A stretch of DNA of 64,000 nucleotides from Proteles cristata cristata (Eukaryota > Chordata > Mammalia > Carnivora > Hyaenidae): assembly GCA_017311185.1 (NCBI GenBank), contig JAESUZ010005534.1, positions 62,001-126,000 of the forward strand. Reading direction: 5' to 3'. The first letter of the stretch is position 1, and the number at the start of each line of letters is the position of its first letter. Under the pieces are notes generated by a model. The model searched no databases, was not told where the DNA came from, and worked only from the letters and a program-made list of their open reading frames with translations. Below are positions 10,669-22,640 of the stretch, one piece after another. Both the position numbers and the translations under genes were made by a program.

Positions 10669-12127
10669 GCACTCTTTTTCTTTTAAATGACTAAAACTGA
10701 CTTCTTGTTGTGACTGTTGTCCATCAGTCTGGAAGTTCATGGTTGATGCCAGTTCTAATCTTCATGTATAATATTTACAGTGTTCTCAAATGACTTAAAA
10801 TGGAGTAAATGGCTCAAAAACGAACTAAGTTGTTCTGAGTCCACAGTAGTAAAGGTCACAAAGAAATTCAGTTCAGTCTTGTTTAGTTCCTAAGTACACA
10901 TGGTAAAGTATGTCATAAGCTATAGTGAGGAACTTTAACTTTTTAAAAGAAACTAGTAGTATAGGAATTACAATGTATGTCTTGTGTTTTTGTATTGCTG
11001 GACAGGGACTTTGAAATAAGGATTACAGTTAAAGGTTTCAGACTAATCACTCCTAGATTTTTCACTATATATTTTCACTTTTAGTCATATTGGAATATAT
11101 TATTTATATGAAAAATATTTTAATTTATCTCATTTTAAATATATTGGGCATAGTTATTGTCTGTAGAGAGGAGTAGGGTAGAGAAAATATTCATGATTCC
11201 CAGTAGCCTTAATGATTGTTACATAGATGATTTGAAAAGCTTATATACTTTGGTTTACAATTTTATTTTTCTTCTCTGGAATGACTTAGGAACAAATAAA
11301 TAAACAAACTGTTATCTCTTGTGGCTTAGCGATAGTCAACTTGGCACAGTTTGTGCAATTGCAAGTCAATAAAATGTCAATTCAGAAATATCTCAGGAAG
11401 ATTGTTAAATTATTCTCTTCTAGAAGATCATGACTCCTGTATCTTCAGAATCTATGAAAATATCATTTCTTAATAGTCTTATAATTTGTTCATTAGTCAG
11501 AGTGCTACTTATAAGTAGTATAACGGAATTAAAACCTTAGTGAAATTAAAAAAAACATATTAATGTGATGTTCAAGTAAGCATGCATGCATATAGTAGTA
11601 ACTTATTAGATCTAAGATATATAGTCTTGGAAAAAAATCATATTGTGTCCATGAGTAAATATACCAACTTATGAAGCCCTTTACACTCCGTTCCAAATAA
11701 TGGTTCAGTTTCTGTTCTATCTGACTTTTTCCAGGAATATTTTCAATTCCTCTAGTCTAGTCCATCACCCAGTTTAAGAAAGAACAAAGTAAAAATCAAT
11801 TAAAAGTACCCCCCTTTTTAAACCTCTTACTGAATATATTTCCTCTGCCCCACTCTGCATGAAGTAATGCCCATGCTAAATTAATATTTACTATCATTTA
11901 AGTAATATTTATATTTTAATATGTACATATGCATCATAAAATAATTTTATAATATTACTTTTTTCTGAGCATTTTGTTAAAATACTTAAATATTCAGTAA
12001 ATATGAAAGAATTATACAATTAATATTTACTTACCCACCGCCTAGATTCTACCTTGACAATTTATTCTACTTGTTTTATCATATATTTGTCCATTTTCAT
12101 ACTGTTTTGTATGTTTTAAAACTTCAT
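10669..12127. other. AT-rich single-copy sequence
   Basis: About 1.46 kb. I see no coding frame of note and no family-level repeat. Contains only short A/T runs and a gcatgcatgcat-like spot at about 11580. Confidence 0.45.
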
Positions 12128-12177
12128 ATAAATCATTCCTTTTTTTCAGAAAACAGGTTCATTCTTAATTCCAAGAC

Positions 12178-12219
<42 letters not shown>

Positions 12220-12350
12220 TTACTTGTACTCCAGTTTGTTTCAGAAAGGGACAAATTGACTTAAATATATAAACAAGATAAAAGAATATTTGAAAATAAG
12301 GAATAAGAACATCTGGAGGAAAGAAAAATAAGCATAGAAAAGATAAAATT
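12128..12350 (+). repeat. Local duplicate segment, copy 1
   Basis: This segment matches 14645-14862 in the same orientation. Aligned blocks include aaattgac, aataaggaataagaacatct and aaaataagcatagaaa, with a trinucleotide tract at the same relative place, (ATT)n here and (CTA)n there. It is not a repeat family I recognise. It may be a local duplication or two copies of an old unnamed element. Confidence 0.65.
12181..12219 (+). repeat. (ATT)n microsatellite
   Basis: Thirteen uninterrupted ATT units inside local duplicate copy 1. Confidence 0.95.
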
Positions 12351-12355
12351 CAGTA

Positions 12356-12375
12356 AACAACAACAACAACAACAA
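12356..12375 (+). repeat. (CAA)n microsatellite
   Basis: About six acaacaaca-type units just right of duplicate copy 1. Confidence 0.85.
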
Positions 12376-12545
12376 AGCATGTGCTATGAAGGCATGTACA
12401 CTTGCTAGAAAATTTTCAAAAATTTGACTGTCAGTATTTTCATAACCAAAGTAGGGAAAGAAATAGTTAAAAGACACACTTACTCATTTATTTAAGAAAT
12501 ATTCATTGAACCCTGTTAAGATACACCCTTAAAAGTCTCAGGATA

Positions 12546-13016
12546 CAAAAACAGATGAACATAAAAGCAGGGAAGCAAAAATAATACAAAAACAGGGAGG
12601 GAGGCAACATAAAAGACTTTTAAAATATTTTTTTTAAATGTTGTTATTTATTTGTTTGTGAGAGAGAGAGTGACAGCGTGAGCAAGGAAGGGTCAGAGAG
12701 AGAGAGGGAGATAACAGAATCTGAAGCAAGCTCCAGGCTCTAAGCTAGCTGTCAGCACAGAGCCCAATGCGGGGTTTGAACCCATGGACCGCGAGATCAT
12801 GACCTGAGCCGAAGTCGGACGCTTAACCGACCGAGCCACCCAGGCTCCCCTAAGAGACTCTTAAATATGGAAAACAAACTGAAGGTTACTGGAAGGGTTG
12901 TGGGAAGGGGGCTTGGCTAAATAGGTAAGGGACATTAAGGAATCTATCCTGAAATCATTGTTGCACTACATGCTAACTAACTTGGATGTAAATTTAAAAA
13001 ATAAATTAAGTTGAAA
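12546..13016 (+). mobile_element. L1 3' end (carnivore), split by a SINE
   Basis: Left piece (to about 12627) has agggaggcaacataaaagac. Right piece (from about 12852) has aagagactcttaaatatgga, aacaaactgaaggtt and gctaactaacttggat, ending in an A-rich tail. This is the older carnivore L1 3'UTR in sense orientation. The SINE at 12628-12851 interrupts it. Confidence 0.75.
12628..12851 (-). mobile_element. Carnivore tRNA-Lys SINE in L1 3'UTR
   Basis: Antisense SINE: T-rich tail, gagagagagagtgacagcgtg, the body cagcacagagcccaatgcgg, then the tRNA-derived head ending ccgagccacccaggctcccc. Flanks aaaagacttttaaa and aagagactcttaaa look like a target duplication with two mismatches. Confidence 0.9.
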
Positions 13017-13307
13017 AAGCATATTATAAGTAAATTCACATTTAAAATGTCTGAACATACATACAAATAAACAAAGTAGTTTCTCAGAAGAAATATAGTT
13101 CTAGCTGGGACTGAAGCCAGAGTGAAATTTCTTTTGTGGATCATCATAAAGAGAATACTATGTAATGTAGTAAACATCTTACTCAACATCATTCTCACAG
13201 TAAATAGAATGATGAGTATCAGAAGAGAATTTCTTATAATGTCTTAACTTGTAGGTTGATTACATAATGCTAAAGAACAGTTAAGGGAAGTAATTATTTT
13301 TTAAATT
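13017..13307. other. AT-rich sequence, nothing recognised
   Basis: No repeat family or credible reading frame seen between the L1 tail and the next SINE. Confidence 0.4.
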
Positions 13308-13318
13308 AAAATGATTTT

Positions 13319-13543
13319 GGGGCGCCTGGGTGGCTTAGTCGGTTAAGCGTCCGACTTTCGCTTAGGTCATGATCTCGCGGTTCGTGGGTTCGGGCCCCGC
13401 GTCGGGCTCTGTGCCGACTGCCAGCTCAGAGCCTGGAGCCTGTTTCAGTCTGTGACTCCCTCTCTCTCTGACCCTCCCCTGCTCACGCTGTCTCTCTCTC
13501 TCTCCCCTAGAAATAGATAAAACATAAAAAAAAAATTAAAAAA
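13319..13543 (+). mobile_element. Young-subtype carnivore SINE
   Basis: Near-consensus tRNA-Lys SINE: head ggggcgcctgggtggcttag, intact A and B box-like regions (tggcttagtcgg, ggttcgtgggttcgggccc), CT-rich tract and A-rich tail. Target duplication aaaatgattt at 13308-13317 and 13544-13553. It carries the cagtctgtgactcc and ctagaaata variants shared with seven other SINEs in the window. Confidence 0.95.
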
Positions 13544-13595
13544 AAAATGATTTGTCCCCATCATACAGTTCTCTGGTTGTCTGGCTTCCTCTAGT

Positions 13596-13775
13596 GATGG
13601 GCACTGAGGAGGGAACTTGTTGGGATGAGCACTGGGTGTTATATGTAAGTGATGAATCATGAGAATTTACCCCCGAAACCTAGAGCACACTGTATACACT
13701 CTATGTGTATGCACATAGTGTTAGCTAACATACACTCTGTTAGCTAATTTGACAATAAATTATGTTAAAAAAAGA
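13596..13775 (+). mobile_element. L1 3' terminal fragment
   Basis: Contains gatgggcactgaggaggg, gggatgagcactgggtgtta and the terminal ctaatttgacaataaatta with an A-tail. About 180 bases, severely 5'-truncated, sense orientation. Confidence 0.85.
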
Positions 13776-14644
13776 ATATGACCTGATGACCTTATGCCAG
13801 AATGTAACATACCAAATAAACAAGCCTAATTATTAACAAACATAAAGCATAAAATAAAGTGTAGTCATTTCTACTATCACAGAAACTATTTTGCCCTAAA
13901 ACTCACCATGTTTTTCAAACTCATACGTTAAAAACCACAGGGCCCACAGAAAAAATAGCGTTGGGGTCACAACATTCGCTTTGTCAGTGACACATTTAAA
14001 AAATGATGGGAACCTTATTAACATGGTAGTACAATTTTACATATGTTAAATGGTTAAAATATAAAATACATAAATACTACAACAAACATACACTTTACCT
14101 TGGCGAAGATCTAAAGTTTGCTTGTAGAAACAGGTTTCAGAAGAGTTGTAACTTGTAAATTACTTTGAGGATGTGTGGAGGGATTATCAAATCAAATGGG
14201 AAGTTTGAAGATCAGATGTGGATTTTCCTTGGTTTGGCACTGCTGCCATATGTCACAGTTAAGACTCTTTTCCAGCCTTACATTCTGGCCATATCTCTAT
14301 ATATTTTAGAGATATTCAAACCCTTCCTGTAGCTATTTAAGTCATTAGTTTATAATAGGTATGTTTTACCAAAATTGAAGGTTTGATCTATCGTATAGAC
14401 TCAATTAACTCACATATTACTGCTGGGACTTATTTTATGGATTTTGCATCTGCACTCATGGCTTTGCCTAACAACTGAATTCTTGAAACATTTTAGCTAT
14501 GTTTGAAACCACTAAAATAGCCACCACTAGTATAAGTCACTTACACAGGATTTTGTGATTTCTATTTAATGTTGTGTATACTCCTTTCTTTTATGAGAAA
14601 ATTTATTCCCAGTTTTTGTTCTCTACAAAACTTTAGGTAAATTG
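13776..14644. other. AT-rich single-copy sequence
   Basis: No repeat or gene recognised over about 870 bases. Confidence 0.45.
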
Positions 14645-14862
14645 TCCTTTTTCTCTCATAAGGCATATTCATATCTTATTGTCTCAAAACTTCATTACTA
14701 TTGCTACTACTACTACTACTACTACTATTACTATTGTTATTACTTTACTTCTAGTCCAGCTTATTTCAAAAAGGGTTAAATTGACATAAATGTGTATACA
14801 AGATGAAACAAAATTTAGAAATAAGGAGTAAGAACATCTGGACAAAAGGAAAATAAGCATAG
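14645..14862 (+). repeat. Local duplicate segment, copy 2
   Basis: Direct-orientation relative of 12128-12350, offset about 2.5 kb. Shared blocks: ggagtaagaacatctgga, aaaataagcatagaaa, and cagcttatttcaaaaaggg against cagtttgtttcagaaaggg. Similarity ends close to the same point in both copies. Confidence 0.65.
14703..14745 (+). repeat. (CTA)n imperfect microsatellite
   Basis: About eight CTA units followed by tta and ttg variants, at the place where duplicate copy 1 carries (ATT)n. Confidence 0.85.
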
Positions 14863-15041
14863 AAACTGATAATCATTTCATACAACCTTTTCTTACACCT
14901 TATAATCTTTTCCCTTCAACTTTTTTAGACTTTGGTTGTTACCGACTTTGCAATACTACTTGAATTTTTTCCAGCCTGTATGGCATCTTTTCCATATCAA
15001 CAACCAATTCTTTGATTTTCCAATAATAAGTGAGTGTTCAA

Positions 15042-15071
15042 CAATTCAATTCAATTCAATTCAATTCAATT
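15042..15071 (+). repeat. (CAATT)n pentanucleotide repeat
   Basis: Six clean units of caatt. Confidence 0.95.
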
Positions 15072-15074
15072 TGA

Positions 15075-15715
15075 CTTGAATTGTATCAGTTCCCACAGAT
15101 TTTCCCCACTTTTGATTCCAGTAGCAAGTTCTGGGGACCACCCATTATTCTGATCCACCCTCTATAAACCAGGGATTCCCATGAAACCCTCCTCAGGTTT
15201 AACAACTTGCTAGAAAAGTTTCCAGAATTCAAGAACACATTTTACTTACATTTACTAGCTTATTATAAAAGATATGAATTAGGAATAGACAAATGTAAAA
15301 AAAAAATCCACTTAGGGCAAGGTATTGGACAGTATGGTGTGCAGCTTCCATGCCCTCTTTGGGTACACTACCCTCCCATCTCTTTGATTTGCCAACCCAG
15401 AAGCTTTCTGAATCTCATTGTTGAAGAGTTCTTAAGAAGTGCCATCTCCAGCCCTGCCACTCCAAGTTAGTGAGTGGGGCTGTAAGTCCCAATCCTCCAA
15501 TCACCTTGTCTTTTTAATGACCTGCCCCATCCTGAGACTATCTAAAGGCCCCACTCTAAGTAACTTCATTAGCATATGCTCAGTTGTGATCAAAAGGGGC
15601 TTATATGAATAACAAAAGGCACTCCCATTACTCAAAAAATTTCAAGAATTTTTGGGGTCTTATGCCAGTAACAGTGGACAAAGAACAAATATATGTTTTT
15701 GATACCACACAGCCA
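15075..15715. mobile_element. Possible old ERVL-class LTR
   Basis: The block with ttattataaaagatatgaat, acttcattagcatatgctca, gttgtgatcaaaaggggctt and gtggacaaagaacaaatata resembles ancient ERVL-type LTRs as I remember them. An 87-codon open frame at 15207-15470 matches nothing I know and is best treated as chance. Limits and family are uncertain. Confidence 0.35.
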
Positions 15716-16097
15716 TAGACTTTTTTGTCCTTGTTTTTGCACTTAGTCACTGATGGAACACAAGTGAATTATTTTCTCTCTGTTATTTGGAAGATGTCAC
15801 ATGCTCTATCAGTTCTTTCTAAAAACTTTATTATTTGAAGCATTTCCTCACTGTTTAAAATTTTCCTTTTCATGTATTACTTGATATGTTTGAACTGAGA
15901 TAATTATACCTCTTGCGGAAGTTGATTTTTTTAATATAAAAATGTTTACAAATGTAAAAGAATGGCAAAACACAATATTGTAGGATTATATATGTCATGA
16001 ACTAAGGTAGCTGCTGGTAGATGTTTGCGGGATGTGTGTAATTTATATATTCCTACACTGGGTACAGTTTCCTATGTTTACTTAGTGATTTTTGTAA
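15716..16097. other. AT-rich sequence, nothing recognised
   Basis: No repeat or gene recognised. Confidence 0.4.
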
Positions 16098-16197
16098 GAT
16101 TTTTTTTAAAAGTAATGTCTATGCCCAAGGTGGGGCTCAAACACATGACCTCAAGATTATAAGTCACATATTTTACTGACTGAGCCAGCCAGGAAAC
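16098..16197 (-). mobile_element. Short old SINE relic
   Basis: Antisense tRNA-derived head: taatgtctatgcccaaggtg, gggctcaaacacatgacc, ttactgactgagccagccag. Matches the shorter dog-like carnivore SINE layout and lacks the long CT tract of the feliform type. Strongly diverged. Confidence 0.65.
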
Positions 16198-18835
16198 ATG
16201 ACTAGTGATTTTTGGAGTATAATCAAATGTGAAATTCTCTTTATGCTCAGATTGTTCCTTAATATATCAATCACACCAGAAAAAAATACATGTTCTCAAA
16301 ACAAATGTTATGGCAGAACTTGCTGTATCTTGAGGAATGGATGTGCAGCATATTCTTCAGATAATTCTACCTAAATAATGTATATTTTACCACCTAATGT
16401 TTTTCTTTATAAATAATATTGAACAATAGAGTTCAAGATGATCTTCCCTAGTAAGTAACTGGAATCCAGTTATTCTATATTGGTGCTAACATCAAGTATT
16501 ATATGACTTGACTTGGGAAATCAGAGCTAGGATTGAGAACACAGCACCTCATTCTCTTTATTTGCCTAAAAAATAGCTATAGGTTATATGTTTGGAAATA
16601 AAGGTAAAAGTCACTGATTTCTGATACTAGTGTTGTCCTTTAGTATTTTAAAATTTAATTTAGCTTATAATGCAATTTAAAAGACGTGAACCAACAATTA
16701 CAAAGTTTTTACAGAGCCAACATATACAAAGGTTTTGTTTTTGTTTTTGTTTTTGTTTTTACAAACTCCAGGAGAACAAGCCATTACCCAATACCTGTGT
16801 AGGCAATAAGCTTAAACTCTTTCCAGAAAAAATATATCATTTTTCCACTTTCCTTACATGCATCCTATTTATTTGCTGCTGCTACCTCTCTATTATTACT
16901 AATATATTGTCATGAGTGTTGGTTTTTTTTTTTTCCTGTCACCATCAGAAGTTCTCCCATCATTTAATAAGTACAACTTAGCTCTAGGATTCTTTGTATG
17001 AAAACCACTGTGAAAAACTTTACCTTGGAATAGGGCATAATATTATGGTTATGTCATATTTTATTAGCTAGTCTCCTATAAAGAAAAATGCTTTGAGAAG
17101 GTCCACACTTTTTGACATTGTAGAATTTATCAAATAAAATGAACAGAATCCTAAGCAAGAAATATGTGAAAACCTGAGTGACTGATTTGAACATTAAGCT
17201 CAAAATGGTCCCTCTTTTTTCATTTCTGGCAGACAGAATGAAACTTAAATTTGAAAGCTTTCAATTTAGTAGAACATTTGAAATAAGTCAGCCACTCTTA
17301 AGGTGTGAGACTTTAATTTCTGACTCTACCTAATGGGAAAGCACCAAAATATGAAGGAAAACACTATTTTTGGACAACTTGCTGTATGAAGACAAATGCT
17401 TACTACTAATGGGGGGGGGTACACCATCAGAAACACTAACTCAATAAAATGGTGACTTTAAAACAAATCCATGATATCATGAATCAGAATGCAAGATAAT
17501 GTACTCTACTAATTTCTACTTGGAAGGAGTACCTTGTTTGAAATACTTTCATGTGTTGATACATTTGTGAAATGTGAGTTATAAACGTCAGTGGGAGATG
17601 GAGAAAATTACTCAAACCTAGAATCTTTAATTTTTATTTCTGGCAGGAAACAGAAAGTATTTACTGTTTTTATCTCAAATCAAATAAAACAAACTAGAAT
17701 TGACAAAAGATATTATTTTAAGGTTGAATGTTTCCTTGAGTGTGATACTTGTTAAAGGGGATAATACTTAAATAATTTTATTAGAGGAAGTGTGTTTTCT
17801 GTTAACATTCTGTAGAGCAATAAGTGAATAAGCTAATATGTTTAATTATACATTTACATATATTTGAATAAAATATTTATATAACATGTTTCAATAGGAA
17901 AATAACTCATCCATAGTCAATACTATGTTAGATATTCTTAAAGTCATTTTGCCTTAATATTTAGGTATTATTATAATTTAATATTATTGTAAATTCAATA
18001 AACATTTTTGAAGAACAACTATGTGCTAGGGACTCTGCTTGGCATTGGGATGAAAATAAAAAGATATATTTTCACATATTAGAGATATCACAATATAGCA
18101 GGAAGTTCCTAAAACTATGACACATCTTAGCATTATTAATCAAATAAAACTATCTTTTTTACTTGAGTCACTGTTAAGAGATAATGCAGTAGCTTTCTTA
18201 GACTAATCATTAGCATTATTTCTTAATTAAACTGAGACATTATAAATAAGATAATTCGTTATTGATGTAGAAATCAGTTATCTTAGTTATTGTTTCTATT
18301 TACTTAAAAAAGGCCTGTCTGAAATAAAATGAAGATACTTTGAGTAATTCTGCACGTTAAGTATTCATTTGATAAATGTCCCTTTACTTATAAACTTTCT
18401 ACAGATACTCCAATCTGTTCAAAATTGAATCCTCTTTCTATTTAATTCATTTGTTGAAGTGTTAACTCATTTATCAAGCAATGCCTCAGCTTTAGGCATA
18501 AAAAGAGAAATCAACTTGAGCCCTGGTCTCAAAAAGCTCAGTCTTTTAACTTGTAGCCCTCTGTACCTTAATTGCTAATATGGCAGAAGTTCTAAAAGTT
18601 TCACAATAGTAGTATGCAATTAAGCAGTTTAGGACAAAGATTTGAAGTAGAGAAAGAAATCGAACTAGAGGACAGAAGTAGATGCAAATAACCAGATCAC
18701 TTATCTTCTTCATAACACATTGGTAGTACTAGGCCAATATTATATATTAGTAATTGAAGACAAAGGAAGATTCAGGGATTTTACCTAAGATTCAACTCTT
18801 TCCTATACAAGGCCACTTGTTTTATTTATTTAATT
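16198..18835. other. AT-rich single-copy sequence
   Basis: About 2.6 kb with no confident gene or repeat. Contains (GTTTTT)n at 16733-16762, a T-run at about 16922 and a nine-G run at 17411-17419. The motif near 18005-18050 (acaactatgtgctagggact) could be part of a very old L2 or MIR copy but is too short to call. Confidence 0.45.
16733..16762 (+). repeat. (GTTTTT)n simple repeat
   Basis: Five units of ttttgt-type sequence. Confidence 0.9.
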
Positions 18836-18975
18836 TCCTGACACTTAAAGAGCACTTAGCGTTTACTATCTTCCAGATGCTGTTTGAAGCACTTCAAAAT
18901 TATAATGCACTTTATTAGTGGGTATTGGGTAGAAAAAAACACAGCTTTACAAGGTGGCAGAATTGAAACTTCTGG
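18836..18975 (-). mobile_element. Possible MIR fragment
   Basis: cacttaaagagcacttagcg, ccagatgctgtttgaagcac and acaaggtggcagaattgaaa follow the order of an antisense MIR, much decayed. Low certainty. Confidence 0.35.
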
Positions 18976-18984
18976 TGAGAATAA

Positions 18985-19850
18985 TCATGTCAATAATAGT
19001 GACTAACACTATATGTGCCTGGAACTCTACATACATTTTCCTTTATTTATTTTTTATTATTTTTAAAATTTTATATCTCCATAGCTAACATACAGTGTTA
19101 TATTAGTTTCAGCTGTACAATTGTGATTCAACAATTCTATACGTTAGCTAGTGCTCATCATGACAAGTTCATTCCTTAATCTCGATCACCTATTTTACCC
19201 ATCCTCCCCATCTACCTCCTCTCTGATAACCATCAGTTTGTTATCTATAGTTAAAAGTCTGTTTCTTGATGTTCCTCTTTCTCTCTTTTTTTCCCTTTGC
19301 TCACTTGTTTTGTTTCTTAAATCTCACATGTGAGTGAACTTCTCTGGTATTTTTATTTCTCTGACTGACTTATTTCACTTAGCATAATACTCCCTAGCTC
19401 CATCCATGTCACTGCAAATGACAATATTTCATCCTTTTTCTATGGCTGAATAATATTCATTATAATATTCCAATAATATTCCATTTTATGTATGTATGTA
19501 CACGCACACATTTTATCCATCCATCTATGAATGGAGGTTTGGGCTACTTCCATAATTTGGCTATTGTAAATAAAACTTCTATAAACATAGGGGTGCATGT
19601 ATCCCTTTGAACTCGTGTTTTTGTTTTCTTAGAGTAAATACCTAGTAGTGCAATTTGCTGGATCATAGGCTACTTCTATTTTTAATTTCTAGAGGAACCT
19701 CCATAAATTTTCCCTTAATACCAATTGCAAACCTATAGATAAACTCTATTGTCATCCTTGTTTTACTGTTCTGTAAAATAAGTTCATTGTCACAAAGTAA
19801 CTGGTTGTGCCTAGATTCAAATCCACATTTGGTTGACTCCAAAACATTAG
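18985..19850 (-). mobile_element. MIR split by an L1 3' end
   Basis: The left piece (18985-19045, gtgactaacactatatgtgc then actctacatacattttcc) and right piece (19707-19850, ctattgtcatccttgtttta then agattcaaatccacatttgg) join into one antisense MIR when the L1 at 19046-19706 is removed. The insertion is flanked by attttccttta (19035-19045) and attttccctta (19707-19717). Confidence 0.6.
19046..19706 (-). mobile_element. Old L1 3' end inserted in a MIR
   Basis: Antisense L1 3'UTR and ORF2 C-terminus: ttagcataatactccctagc, ctccatccatgtcactgcaa, atggctgaataatattcatt, aacataggggtgcatgtatc, tctagaggaacctccataaa. About 660 bases, 5'-truncated, older than L1-B. Confidence 0.85.
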
Positions 19851-20823
19851 CTCATACTGAGCTAATTGTGTGTGGATTTGGATACACATTTAAGGACCTT
19901 CTAGCCTTACATAATATACCTGATAGCTTGTCAAATTTCCCGTAATTATATCATTATTGATTTATTTTCAGGGATATCATTCTTAAAATTTATTTGAAAA
20001 CTTAAAAAAAATACTCAGAATCTTAGTAATGCATTGAATCAATTTTGATTGTGAGTTGTCAGCTGTGCATATGGAAACCCGGGAAGAGTAATGGGCAAAA
20101 TCACTGAAGAAGATGATTCAGCTAGGGAAGTCGATATGAGCTGATGACTTGATTTAATTAACAGTTTACTTATCCACTTCTGTCCATCCAGCACTGATTC
20201 TGTGTTCGTTGAAACTTGAGAATATATTTGTACCATCATTTAATTAGCAACATGCCTTACTCTTGTCTTTTGGATTTAAATCAAAGTAATAAGCTTGTTA
20301 TATTGTGTTTAACACAAGAGTATCAGTTTGAGAAAACTGGGTTTTGTTTAACAGAGACCAGAGTAATGTCTCAGGAAAGTAAGCCATGAATGCTTGCATT
20401 AAGAGCTTAATTTGTCCCAGAGTGGATACATTTCTTTTTTCTTCTTTCTTTTAAGCCTTTTCAGTCAAATAAAAGACCCCATTTTTGTCAAAACATGGCT
20501 TCCTGAATTTTTTTTCCACTTACTATTGTAGTTTTAGCTATTTCCCTCACACATGAACATACAGTAATCTCAAGATTTTCTCACTTTTCTTAACTTTCAT
20601 CAATTAAACCCTGATATACAACATTCATACACACACACACACACACTCACACACACACATTACTCTTCTGCTTGAAATCTTTCAATGACTTCTCATCTTA
20701 GTAACGATAAAATACAAAGCCTTATAAAGCTGTATACAATTGGAATGTTCTAAATGTTGAAATTATTAAAGAAAAACAGAAATGAAAAATAATACCATGT
20801 TTTCCCTTCAATTCTTTCAGTAT
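19851..20823. other. AT-rich single-copy sequence
   Basis: No gene or interspersed repeat recognised; contains a (CA)n tract at about 20630-20661. Confidence 0.45.
20630..20661 (+). repeat. (CA)n microsatellite
   Basis: About 15 CA units with one interruption (ctcaca). Confidence 0.9.
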
Positions 20824-20920
20824 GTTTTTAAGTAATTTCTACACCTAACATGGTGCTTGAACTTATAACTGTGAGATCAAGAGTTGCATACTCTACTGAT
20901 TGAGCCAACCAAGTGCCCCA
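20824..20920 (-). mobile_element. Short old SINE relic
   Basis: Antisense head: taatttctacacctaacatg, gatcaagagttgcatactct, gattgagccaaccaagtgcc. Same short, diverged type as 16098-16197. Confidence 0.65.
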
Positions 20921-21798
20921 AGTCTTTCAGTATTTTTTACCCATTTGATATTTCCTTAAAATATAGCAGTTTATTTTAAGAAAGATACATTTCTCTCTAT
21001 CTGACAATGCTTTGAGTCTGACATCTAGAAATCTTGACTGACTGACCTAAATCTCAAAAACTGGCTTATAATTTAATTCAATTATTAATTACCCTTTTGT
21101 TGTTGCTGTTGTTCTTTTTGTAAAAATACTTCCTATATAATAATTGGTTATATGAACCATAAGCCTTATAAATATCTATATTGCTCATTGCTAAAATGTC
21201 ACCATCTCAGTGAATTTTTCTCTGACTTCCATATGTAACATTGAAAATCCCATACACTCCTCTTCAAAGCTTCATATCTTCTTCACATTTATCACTTTAT
21301 AACATACTATATAATTTACTTATTTATTTTATTTATATCACATTTTCCCTCACAAGCATGTGAGCTTTAAGAGGGCAGAGATTCTTTTTCTATTAGTTTA
21401 CTGCATATAATAAACACCTCAGTGTTAGTAAAAGCGTCATACATATAGTAGGTGCTTAAAAGTACTTATAAATAAGTGAATAAATGGGAAATAGTAATAT
21501 AAAGAAAAAAGTCTCTGTTTCACTTATAACATAAGAAACTTCAAGCTGCTCAGTTAAATATATACAGTATTGTTAGGAAAAACCTATTATAAGCAACATC
21601 CCCCTTCTGTTTATGATTGCAAATTCTTGTTACCCCCTAAAACCAACATGATGCATATCTTCAAGTAGAAGATTTGCATTTTCCATTGGAGAGCAATAGA
21701 ATGTTTTCAAAAGGAAAGATAAGCGCATAAGCAAAAGTACACTTGAAATCCAGAACATAAATAGCATTTCAATGTTCTTTGACAGGATACAGTATTAT
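20921..21798. other. AT-rich single-copy sequence
   Basis: Nothing recognised; it forms the left flank of the twin-primed L1. Confidence 0.45.
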
Positions 21799-21815
21799 AA
21801 GAAACCAAATGTCAA
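21799..21815. repeat. Target-site duplication of twin-primed L1, left
   Basis: aagaaaccaaatgtcaa, 17 bases, repeated exactly at 23333-23349. Confidence 0.95.
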
Positions 21816-22580
21816 TTTTGTTTACTTTTTCAAAAAACCAACTCTTGGTTTCATGGATCTGTTCAATTGTTTCTTTGGTCTCTATGTTGTTTATTTCTGC
21901 TCTAATTTTTACTATTTCTCTTCTTCTACTGGGCTTAGGGCGTTCTTGTTGCTCTGCCTCTAGTTCCTTTAGGTGAGCTGTTAGATTTTGGACTTGTGCT
22001 TTTTCTAATCTCTTGAAATAGGCCTGGAGAGCAATGTACTTATCTATTAGGACTGCCTTTGCCGCATCCCATAGATTTTGAATTGTTGTGTTTTCATTTT
22101 CAGTTGTTTCCATATATTTTTTAATTTCATCTCTAATTGCCTGATTGGCCCATGCATTCTTTAGAAGGGTGTTCATAAACCTCCATGTTTTTGGAAGTTT
22201 TCCAGACTTCTTCCTGTAATTGATTTCAAGTTTCAAAGCATTGTGATCTGACAATGTGCATGGTATGATCTCTATTCTTTTATATTTCTTGAGGGCTGCT
22301 TTATGTCCCAGTATGTGATCTATCTTGGAGAATGTGCCATGCGCACTTGAGAAGAAAGTGAATTCCATTGCCTCAGGATGTAGAGTTCTAAATATATCTG
22401 TCAAATCCATCTGGTCCAATGTGTCTTTCAAGTCCATTATATCTTTACTGATTTTCTGTCTGGTTGACCTATCCATTGGTGTAAGCGGAGTATTAAAGTC
22501 CCCTGCTATTAGCACATTCTTATCTATAAGTTTGTTTCTGTTTGTGATTAATTGTTTTAGATATATAGGTGCTCCCATAT
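21816..22580 (-). pseudogene. Inverted L1 ORF2 fragment (endonuclease C-half)
   Basis: One uninterrupted minus-strand frame of about 255 L1-derived codons (it runs on into flanking DNA to 21769). It shows GDFNTPL, with the Asp/Asn pair of the APE active site, KIDHILGHK, and TLSDHNALKLEI, where SDH supplies the catalytic His. A lysine- and glutamate-rich linker follows up to NKID. No stop or frameshift is seen, unlike L1-B, consistent with recent insertion. It lacks the endonuclease N-terminus, the RT and a start context, so no active product is expected. Confidence 0.9.
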
Positions 22581-22640
22581 TCGGTGCGCAGACGTTTATG
22601 ATTGTTAGTTCTTCCTGATGGATGGGCCCTGTAATTATAA

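Noticed and set aside
13319..13400. tRNA-Lys-like sequence, here and in every SINE head
   Set aside because: The tRNA-like part is followed by the SINE body, CT tract and A-tail with target duplications, so these are SINEs and not tRNA genes.
15207..15470. 87-codon open frame
   Set aside because: No recognisable domain or start context; it lies in a probable old LTR.
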